Both the position numbers and the translations under genes were made by a program. A stretch of DNA of 15,860 nt from Neisseria lactamica NS19 (GTDB lineage: Bacteria; Pseudomonadota; Gammaproteobacteria; Burkholderiales; Neisseriaceae): contig AEPI01000109.1 in NCBI GenBank assembly GCA_000193795.2, positions 1-15,860 of the forward strand. Reading direction: 5' to 3'. Positions 1-6,700 of this stretch are shown here, in pieces. Under the pieces are notes generated by a model that did not search any database, had not been told where the DNA came from, and worked only from the letters and a program-made list of their open reading frames with translations. Positions within the stretch are counted from its first letter, which is position 1; each line of letters starts with the position of its first letter.

Positions 1-40
1 AGCTAATTCCTTTACATATAAAGATCGATTAAAGAACAAT
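1..40 (-). promoter_or_regulatory. Leader and ribosome binding site of a gene starting beyond the left edge (probably tuf)
   Basis: Read on the minus strand, this AT-rich stretch ends with AAAGGAA (complement of 7-13) followed by TTAGCT at the window edge. A start codon immediately outside would sit six bases after a good Shine-Dalgarno sequence. In the classical str operon the gene after fusA is tufA (EF-Tu), so tuf is the likely neighbour. The coding sequence itself is not visible, so its identity is inference from gene order. Confidence 0.4.
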
Positions 41-76
41 GGCCGTCTGAAAATTTATTTTCAGTTTCAGACGACC
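41..76 (-). terminator. Hairpin after fusA built from two DNA uptake sequences
   Basis: The arms 41-52 and 65-76 form a 12-bp stem on the minus-strand transcript, with one G-U pair and a 12-base loop, eight bases past the fusA stop codon. The left arm holds the canonical uptake core GCCGTCTGAA (42-51). The right arm, read on the minus strand, is AGGTCGTCTGAA (66-77), a different Neisseria dialect. The bases after the stem are only moderately T-rich (ATTGTTCTTT), so this is a plausible partial terminator between fusA and the next gene rather than a strong one. Confidence 0.6.
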
Positions 77-84
77 TTTTCTGA

Positions 85-2190
85 TTAGCCTTTGCGGGCT
101 TCAGTTACAGCAGCAGCTACGTGGGCAGGAGCTTCAGAATATTTCTTGAACTCCATAGAGTAAGTAGCGCGGCCTTGGGTTGCAGAACGCAGGTCGGTAG
201 AATAACCGAACATTTCTGCCAAAGGTACTTCGGCACGGACTTTTTTACCGCCGATACCGTCATCATCCATACCCAATACAACGCCGCGACGACGGTTCAA
301 GTCGCCCATTACGTCACCCATGTATTCTTCAGGGGTTTCCACTTCAACTGCCATGATCGGCTCAAGCAAAGCAGGATTGGCTTTACGCATACCTTCTTTG
401 AAGGCTTGGGAAGCAGCCAATTCAAAGGCCAGTTGAGAGGAGTCAACGTCGTGTGAAGAACCGAAAATCAAACGTACGCGTACGTCAACTACAGGGTAGC
501 CTGCAACGATACCGTTAGGCAGGGTATCTCGGATGCCTTTATCGACAGACGGAATGAATTCGCGAGGAATCACACCACCTTTAATTTCATCGATAAATTC
601 GTAACCTGCACCACCCGGTTCCATAGGTTCCATTTTGATCACAACGTGACCGTATTGACCTTTACCGCCGGATTGTTTGGCATGTTTGTATTCGGCTTCA
701 ACTTCTTTACGGATGGTTTCGCGGTAAGCCACTTGAGGCGCACCGATATTTGCTTCCACGCCGAATTCGCGTTTCATACGGTCAACAATAATTTCCAAGT
801 GCAGCTCACCCATACCGGAAATAATGGTTTGACCGGATTCTTCATCCGTACGGACACGGAAAGAAGGATCTTCTTTAGCCAGACGGTTCAGGGCAATACC
901 CATTTTCTCTTGGTCGGCTTTGGTTTTCGGCTCAACGGCAATATGGATTACCGGCTCGGGGAATTCCATACGTTCCAAGATAATCGGTGCATTTTCTGCA
1001 CACAGGGTCTCACCGGTAGTAACGTCTTTCAGACCGATAGCGGCTGCGATGTCGCCGGCGCGTACTTCTTCAATTTCAGTGCGATCTGCGGCAGTCATTT
1101 GTACCAAACGACCGATACGTTCGCGAGTGCCTTTTACAGAGTTCAGTACGGTATCGCCGGATTTCACGACACCGGAGTAAACGCGGATGAAAGTCAGCTG
1201 ACCGACGTATTTGTCGTTCAACATTTTGAACGCCAATGCAGAGAATTTCTCTTCATCGCTGGCTTGACGGCTGTCAGCTTCTTCAGTATTCGGGTTAACA
1301 CCTTGAACCGGAGGAATATCGGTAGGAGCAGGCAGCAATTCTACAACCGCGTCCAACATACGTTGAACACCTTTGTTTTTAAATGCAGAACCGCACAACA
1401 TCGGTTGGATTTCACCTGCCAAAGTACGTTGACGCAATGCGCCTACGATTTCTTCTTCGGTCAGCTCTTCACCACCCAAGTATTTATCCATCAGCTCTTC
1501 GCTGGCTTCCGCTGCGGCTTCAATCATGTTTTGACGCCATTCTTCGGCAGTTTCAACCAATTCGGCAGGAATATCGCCATAGGTAAAGGTTGTACCTTTA
1601 TCGGCTTCATTCCAAATGATGGATTTCATTTTCAACAAATCGACCACACCGGTAAAGCTGTCTTCTGCACCAACCGGGATTACGATAGGCACAGGGTTTG
1701 CGCGCAAACGGGTTTTCATTTGCTCGACAACGCGGAAGAAGTTGGCACCCTGACGGTCCATTTTATTCACAAACGCCAAGCGCGGCACTTGGTATTTGTT
1801 GGCTTGCCGCCATACGGTTTCAGATTGAGGTTGAACACCGCCTACCGCACAGTAAACCATTACCGCACCATCCAATACACGCATAGAACGCTCTACCTCT
1901 ACGGTAAAGTCAACGTGTCCCGGGGTGTCGATGATGTTAAAACGGTGTTCAGGGAACTGTTTCGCCATACCGGACCAGTAGGAAGTTACGGCAGCAGAGG
2001 TAATGGTAATACCACGCTCTTGCTCTTGTTCCATATAGTCGGTAGTAGCCGCACCGTCATGCACCTCGCCCAATTTGTGGGTCAAACCGGTATAGAACAA
2101 AATACGTTCTGTAGTCGTGGTTTTACCCGCGTCGATGTGGGCGGAAATACCGATGTTACGGTACAGGCTGATCGGGGTCTTACGAGCCAT
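85..2190 (-). CDS. fusA: Elongation factor G (EF-G)
   Basis: A 701-aa translational GTPase of full family length. EF-G binds the ribosome after peptide transfer and uses GTP to move tRNA and mRNA by one codon; with ribosome recycling factor it also splits finished ribosomes. The GTPase motifs are all visible: P-loop AHIDAGKT at 17-24, RGITI at 59-63 in switch I, DTPGH at 88-92 with the catalytic His92, NKMD at 142-145, and GSAFKNKG further on. The beta-barrel and C-terminal domains follow without a break. The start is supported by AAAGG upstream in the minus strand. The gene lies 18 bases after the rpsG stop codon, so it is the third gene of the str operon and probably relies on the rpsL promoter. 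Nothing in the sequence suggests truncation or a second, mitochondrial-type EF-G. Confidence 0.98.
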   Translation of the reverse strand: MARKTPISLYRNIGISAHIDAGKTTTTERILFYTGLTHKLGEVHDGAATTDYMEQEQERGITITSAAVTSYWSGMAKQFPEHRFNIIDTPGHVDFTVEVERSMRVLDGAVMVYCAVGGVQPQSETVWRQANKYQVPRLAFVNKMDRQGANFFRVVEQMKTRLRANPVPIVIPVGAEDSFTGVVDLLKMKSIIWNEADKGTTFTYGDIPAELVETAEEWRQNMIEAAAEASEELMDKYLGGEELTEEEIVGALRQRTLAGEIQPMLCGSAFKNKGVQRMLDAVVELLPAPTDIPPVQGVNPNTEEADSRQASDEEKFSALAFKMLNDKYVGQLTFIRVYSGVVKSGDTVLNSVKGTRERIGRLVQMTAADRTEIEEVRAGDIAAAIGLKDVTTGETLCAENAPIILERMEFPEPVIHIAVEPKTKADQEKMGIALNRLAKEDPSFRVRTDEESGQTIISGMGELHLEIIVDRMKREFGVEANIGAPQVAYRETIRKEVEAEYKHAKQSGGKGQYGHVVIKMEPMEPGGAGYEFIDEIKGGVIPREFIPSVDKGIRDTLPNGIVAGYPVVDVRVRLIFGSSHDVDSSQLAFELAASQAFKEGMRKANPALLEPIMAVEVETPEEYMGDVMGDLNRRRGVVLGMDDDGIGGKKVRAEVPLAEMFGYSTDLRSATQGRATYSMEFKKYSEAPAHVAAAVTEARKG

Positions 2191-2208
2191 TTTGTTAGCC
2201 TTTCGATA

Positions 2209-2679
2209 TTAGAAACGGAAGTGAGAGAATGCTTTGTTAGCTTCAGCCATACGGTGTACTTCTTCACGTTTTTTCAACGCACCGCCACGACCTTCGGCCG
2301 CATCAATCAATTCGCCCGCCAGACGCAGGTCCATAGATTTCTCACCACGTTTACGGGCCGCATCGCGAACCCAGCGCATTGCCAAAGCCAAACGACGTGA
2401 AGGACGAACTTCAACAGGAACTTGGTAGTTTGCACCACCTACACGGCGGCTTTTCACTTCCACGATAGGTTTGGCGTTTGCAATGGCTTCGTTAAATACT
2501 TCGATTGCTACTTTGCCGGTTTTTTTCTCAATTTGTTCCAGTGCACCGTAAACGATACGTTCTGCAACAGATTTTTTACCGTCAATCATCAATACGTTCA
2601 TGAATTTAGTCAGCTCAACGCTGCCGAATTTAGGATCTGGCAGTACGTCGCGCTTAGGGACTTCTCTACGTCTTGGCAT
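2209..2679 (-). CDS. rpsG: 30S ribosomal protein S7
   Basis: A 156-aa primary 16S rRNA-binding protein that organises the head of the small subunit and lies near the E site. The protein begins MPRRREVPKRDVLPDPKFGS and ends SHFRF, typical of S7. I chose the ATG at 2679 rather than an in-frame ATG 33 bases upstream because AAAGGAAA (complement of 2685-2692) is correctly spaced before it and the protein then starts exactly like the family. In Escherichia coli S7 is the translational repressor of the str operon, binding between rpsL and rpsG. The folded 117-base spacer upstream of this gene is where such a site would be expected. Confidence 0.98.
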   Translation of the reverse strand: MPRRREVPKRDVLPDPKFGSVELTKFMNVLMIDGKKSVAERIVYGALEQIEKKTGKVAIEVFNEAIANAKPIVEVKSRRVGGANYQVPVEVRPSRRLALAMRWVRDAARKRGEKSMDLRLAGELIDAAEGRGGALKKREEVHRMAEANKAFSHFRF

Positions 2680-2700
2680 TTTAATTTCCTTTAATCTATT

Positions 2701-2773
2701 CAGTTGGGTCAATTCCCATGAATACCCAATTGAGTATTCACTTACTCGGCCGTTGTTCAGCTTAGGCGGCCGA
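2701..2773 (-). promoter_or_regulatory. Folded rpsL-rpsG spacer, candidate S7-binding regulatory RNA
   Basis: The 117-base gap between rpsL and rpsG holds three inverted repeats. TCGGCCG (2746-2752) pairs with CGGCCGA (2767-2773). TGAATAC (2719-2725) pairs with GTATTCA (2734-2740). CAGTTGGGT (2701-2709) pairs with ACCCAATTG (2724-2732) with one mismatch. The last two share bases and cannot form together, and the last one ends eight bases before the rpsG Shine-Dalgarno sequence. Known S7 autoregulation in E. coli works from this spacer; that the same happens here is inference. Confidence 0.45.
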
Positions 2774-2796
2774 CGTGCCTATTTGAGTCCCGATAA

Positions 2797-3168
2797 TTAT
2801 TTAGGACGCTTGGCACCGTATTTAGAACGGGCTTGTTTACGGTCTTTAACACCCGCAGTATCCAAAGAACCGCGCACAGTGTGGTAACGCACACCCGGCA
2901 AGTCTTTTACACGGCCGCCGCGAATCAATACAACGCTGTGCTCTTGCAAGTTATGACCTTCACCGCCGATGTATGAAATCACTTCAAAACCGTTGGTCAG
3001 GCGAACTTTACATACTTTACGCAATGCAGAGTTAGGTTTTTTAGGGGTAGTTGTGTATACACGGGTGCACACGCCGCGTTTTTGCGGGCAAGCTTCCAGT
3101 GCAGGCACTTTGTTTACGTACACGGGCTTTTGACGGCCTTTGCGTACCAATTGGTTGATAGTTGGCAT
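2797..3168 (-). CDS. rpsL: 30S ribosomal protein S12
   Basis: A 123-aa protein of the decoding centre that helps the small subunit check codon-anticodon pairing. It begins MPTINQLVRKGRQKPVY and ends KYGAKRPK. Lys43 in TTTPKKPNSALRK and Lys88 in GGRVKDLPG are the unaltered residues; changes there are the classical streptomycin-resistance mutations, so this allele looks streptomycin-sensitive. Asp89, often methylthiolated in bacteria, is present. I chose the ATG at 3168 because it has AGGACG upstream and gives the family N-terminus; an in-frame ATG at 3216 would lie inside or before the predicted transcript start. This is the first gene of the str operon, directly behind its promoter. Confidence 0.98.
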   Translation of the reverse strand: MPTINQLVRKGRQKPVYVNKVPALEACPQKRGVCTRVYTTTPKKPNSALRKVCKVRLTNGFEVISYIGGEGHNLQEHSVVLIRGGRVKDLPGVRYHTVRGSLDTAGVKDRKQARSKYGAKRPK

Positions 3169-3194
3169 ATTTTCTCGTCCTGTTGAGTTAAATA

Positions 3195-3217
3195 CTTGCC
3201 GACACCATGTCGGCAAG
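3195..3217 (-). promoter_or_regulatory. Hairpin at the predicted 5' end of the str operon mRNA
   Basis: CTTGCCGACA (3195-3204) and TGTCGGCAAG (3208-3217) form a perfect 10-bp stem with a 3-base loop. The predicted transcript start, about seven bases after the -10 box, is at about 3217-3218, so the mRNA would begin with this stem almost from its first base. The rpsL ribosome binding site lies after it and stays free. No T-run follows, so it is not a terminator. A 5'-terminal stem is known to protect mRNA against RNase E/RppH-type decay; that role here is inference. Confidence 0.6.
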
Positions 3218-3223
3218 AGTGGA

Positions 3224-3253
3224 ATTATATTTTTATTGCAAACACTTAGTCAA
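3224..3253 (-). promoter_or_regulatory. Sigma-70 promoter of the str operon (rpsL-rpsG-fusA)
   Basis: On the minus strand the -35 box is TTGACT (complement of 3248-3253, 5 of 6 consensus) and the -10 box is TATAAT (complement of 3224-3229, 6 of 6), with an 18-base spacer. Upstream of the -35 box lies an A-rich run (minus strand of about 3272-3293) resembling an UP element, as expected for a ribosomal protein promoter. It is the best promoter match in the window. Confidence 0.85.
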
Positions 3254-3320
3254 GCAAAACATTGTTCCCGTCTTATTATTTTTCTTTTCCGGATAAAGGT
3301 TTAAGCCGCACAATCCATGC

Positions 3321-3353
3321 AAAATGCCGTCTGAAGCCTTCAGACGGCATTTT
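3321..3353. repeat. Perfect inverted pair of 12-base DNA uptake sequences
   Basis: ATGCCGTCTGAA (3324-3335) and its complement (3339-3350) are separated by three bases. With flanking A and T runs the stem reaches 15 bp (3321-3335 with 3339-3353). This is the typical Neisseria arrangement, which serves natural transformation and often also acts as a rho-independent terminator. No gene ends directly at it: it lies upstream of the str promoter and upstream of the plus-strand small gene. It may insulate the str promoter from readthrough past the rpoC terminator. Confidence 0.9.
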
Positions 3354-3415
3354 AGGCAGACGATTGTTACCAAACGGTACTTTCCATTTCATCGGTCGGG
3401 CGTATTTCATCTTCG

Positions 3416-3664
3416 ATGGTCAATTTGATGGACTTGCTCCAACCTGTCGATAATGGCTTTATCTGTCAGATAAATGAAGGAGATAATAACAACATTTCCT
3501 TCTATAACTCTCCCGCCAATGAGCTGTTTGCTGAAATCAAAAAACTAAAACTAATCATAAGTCATCAAAAAGAATTAATCCTGCATAAAGACCAAATGCT
3601 GCAACAGAAAACCGATGAGAATATGCTGTTAAAAGAATTGGTAAGCAACCTGCGTTCCAAATAA
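3416..3664 (+). CDS. Small hypothetical protein with a C-terminal coiled coil, possibly a truncated regulator
   Basis: I do not recognise this 82-aa protein. It is the only plausible protein gene on the plus strand. Residues 37-82 are charged and carry regularly spaced Leu and Ile, as in a coiled coil; residues 18-32 are polar and Asn-rich. This layout resembles the C-terminal part of small helix-turn-helix regulators, but no DNA-binding domain is visible. The ATGs at 3416 and 3428 both lack a good Shine-Dalgarno sequence, and the frame is open upstream only to a stop at 3353-3355, so the gene may have lost its N-terminus. GC content is about 36%, clearly lower than the flanking genes. It is convergent with rpoC and shares the terminator at 3686-3714. 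It could also be a decaying remnant. Confidence 0.5.
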   Translation: MVNLMDLLQPVDNGFICQINEGDNNNISFYNSPANELFAEIKKLKLIISHQKELILHKDQMLQQKTDENMLLKELVSNLRSK

Positions 3665-3685
3665 ATACGAATGCTGTCTGAAAGA

Positions 3686-3714
3686 AAAACCGCAAGCTCA
3701 AGGCTTGCGGTTTT
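3686..3714. terminator. Bidirectional rho-independent terminator between the small gene and rpoC
   Basis: AAAACCGCAAGC (3686-3697) and GCTTGCGGTTTT (3703-3714) form a 12-bp stem with a 5-base loop. On the plus strand the stem ends in TTTT; on the minus strand it is followed by TTTTTCTTT. It lies 22 bases after the plus-strand stop codon and 24 bases past the rpoC stop codon, so it can end both convergent transcripts. A degenerate uptake sequence, ATGCTGTCTGAA, lies beside it at 3671-3682. Confidence 0.88.
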
Positions 3715-3737
3715 GTATTGAATGAACGCGCCGAAGA

Positions 3738-6700
3738 TTATTCATCCGTTACTTCGGTTTCAGCAGTTTCCTGATCTACCTCTTGCCATTGTTGATGACG
3801 GCTGCGGTGATAAGTCAAACCGGTACCGGCAGGAATCAAGCGGCCGACGATGACGTTCTCTTTCAGACCGCGCAGCTCGTCTTGTTTGCCCATAATCGCG
3901 GCTTCGGTCAGAACGCGGGTCGTTTCTTGGAACGATGCGGCAGAAATGAAGCTGTCGGTAGACAGGGAGGCTTTGGTAATACCCAGTAATACGTTTTCGT
4001 AACGAGCCGGTTCTTTACCTTCTTCCAAAGCTTTTTCATTGGCCGCCATCACATCGCCGCGTTCGACCTGCTCTCCGGTAATGAAGCCGGTTTCTCCGGC
4101 ATCCGCAATGTTCACACGGCGCAGCATTTGACGGATGATGACTTCGATGTGTTTGTCGGAAATCTTCACACCTTGCAGGCGGTAAACCTCTTGCACCTCT
4201 TGGACAATGTAGCGTGCCAGTGCTTCGATACCTTGCAGACGCAGAATATCATGCGGATCAACAGCTCCGTCGACGATGGTTTCACCGCGGTTTACCACTT
4301 GACCGTCGTGTACCAGAATTTGTTTCTCTTTGGAAATCAAAGTCTCGTATGCCACGCCGTCCACGTCAGTGATAATCAGACGTTGCTTGCCTTTGGTCTC
4401 TTTGCCGAAGGAAACGGTACCGGTAATTTCCGCCAGCATACCTGCATCTTTCGGCACGCGTGCTTCAAACAGCTCGGCAACGCGCGGCAGACCACCGGTA
4501 ATGTCGCGGGTTTTGGAAGAGGCTTGCGGGATACGCGCCAATACGTCGCCTTTACCGATTTCCTGACCTTCGCGTACGGTAATCACAGCACCCACCGGGA
4601 ACGCCATCGAAACCGGAGTGGACGTACCGGGAATACAGATTTCCACGCCGTTTTCGTCCAAGAGTTTCACAGTCGGACGCAGCAGTTTGGATGCGCTGCT
4701 GGAACGGCGTTTGCCGTCAATCACCACCAAAGTGGACAAACCGGTTACATCATCAGTTTGTTTCGCAACGGTAACACCCTCTTCCACGTTCTCAAATTTC
4801 ACCATACCTGCATGTTCGGTGATCATCGGACGGGTATGCGGATCCCAAGTTGCCAAGGTTTGACCGGCTTTAATGGCCGCGCCGTCTTGTACCAGCAGGA
4901 TTGCACCGTAAGGCACTTTGTGGCGTTCGCGCTCACGACCGATGTCATCATGAATAACGACTTCGCAAGAACGACCGATGACAACCAATTCGCCTTTGTT
5001 GTTGGCAACATAACGCATTTGGCTGCTGAATCGTGCCGTACCGTTGGATTTGGCTTCAACTTGGCTGGCTGCTGCCGCACGGGATGCCGCACCACCGATG
5101 TGGAACGTACGCATGGTCAACTGGGTACCCGGTTCACCGATAGACTGAGCGGCAATCACGCCGACTGCTTCACCGGCATTAACCAGTTTGCCGCGTGCCA
5201 AGTCGCGACCGTAACAGTGCGCACACAAGCCATGGCGGGTTTTACAAGTAATCGGAGTACGTACTTTGACTTCATCGACACCGGATTGGTCGATCATATC
5301 CACCAGTTTTTCAGTCAACAACGTACCGGCTTCAACCAAGGTTTCGCCACTTGACGGATCGACAACGTCAGACGCGGTAACACGACCCAAAATACGATCA
5401 CGCAATGCTTCAATTACATCACCGCCTTGTACGACTGCCTTCATGACAAAGCCGTCTGAAGTACCGCAATCGTCTTCAACAACGACTAAGTCTTGGGTTA
5501 CGTCTACCAGACGACGGGTCAGGTAACCGGAGTTCGCGGTTTTCAATGCGGTATCCGCCAAACCCTTACGCGCACCGTGGGTCGCAATAAAGTATTGCAA
5601 TACGGTCAGACCTTCGCGGAAGTTTGAGGTAATCGGCGTTTCAATAATCGAGCCGTCAGGTTTAGCCATCAAACCGCGCATACCGGACAACTGTTTAATC
5701 TGAGCCGCAGAACCACGGGCACCGGAGTCCGCCATCATGTAGATGGAGTTGAATGACTCTTGATCGACTTCCTTGCCGTCACGGTCGATAACTTTTTGTT
5801 TGGACAGGTTATCCATCATCGCTTTAGCGATCTTATCGCCGGCACGACCCCAAATATCCACCACTTTGTTGTAGCGTTCGCCGTTGGTGACCAAACCTTG
5901 ACGGTATTGGTCTTCGATTTCTTTAACTTCGGCATTGGCTTCAGCCAGCAAGGCCGCTTTTTCTTTCGGGATTTCCATATCGTCAACCGCAATGGAAATA
6001 CCGCCTTTAGCTGCGAATCCGAAACCGGTATACATCAAGTGGTCGGCGAAGATAACCGTATCGCGCAAACCGCACAAGCGGAACGATGCGTTAATCAGTT
6101 TAGAAATTTCTTTTTTCTTCAACGCCTTATTGACATACTCAAACGGCAGTCCTTTCGGCAGGATTTCGCTCAACAATGCGCGGCCTACGGTTGTTTCGTA
6201 ACGGTTAACGACAGGCTCGAATTCGCCGGCTTCGTTTTTCACCCATTCGCGCAGACGCACGGTAATTTTCGTACCCAGCTCGACCTGTTTGGTATGGTAT
6301 GCACGATGCACTTCTTTCACATCGGCAAACAGGCTGCCTTCGCCTTTGGCATTGATACGGTCGCGGGTCATGTAGTACAGACCCAATACGATGTCTTGGG
6401 AAGGTACGATAATCGGTTCGCCGTTGGCAGGAGACAATACGTTGTTTGAAGCCAACATCAGCGTGCGCGCTTCCATTTGCGCTTCCAAGCTCAATGGAAC
6501 GTGTACCGCCATTTGGTCACCGTCAAAGTCGGCGTTAAACGCGGCACATACCAACGGATGCAACTGAATGGCTTTACCTTCGATCAGGATAGGTTCAAAC
6601 GCCTGAATACCCAAACGGTGCAGGGTCGGCGCACGGTTCAGCATAATCGGATGTTCGCGGATGACTTCTTCCAAGATGTCCCATACTTCCGGCACTTCTT

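Noticed and set aside
646..2400. 584-codon open frame on the plus strand across fusA and rpsG
   Set aside because: It is antisense to two certain genes, matches no family, and its Phe- and Thr-rich content is what the complement of their codon use would give.
3168..3216. Longer N-terminus for S12 from an ATG at 3216
   Set aside because: It would lie at or before the predicted transcript start, inside the 5' hairpin, and adds 16 residues absent from S12.
4128..5354. 408-codon open frame on the plus strand inside rpoC
   Set aside because: It is antisense to rpoC with no ribosome binding site or recognisable domain; the same holds for the other long plus-strand frames in rpoB and rpoC.
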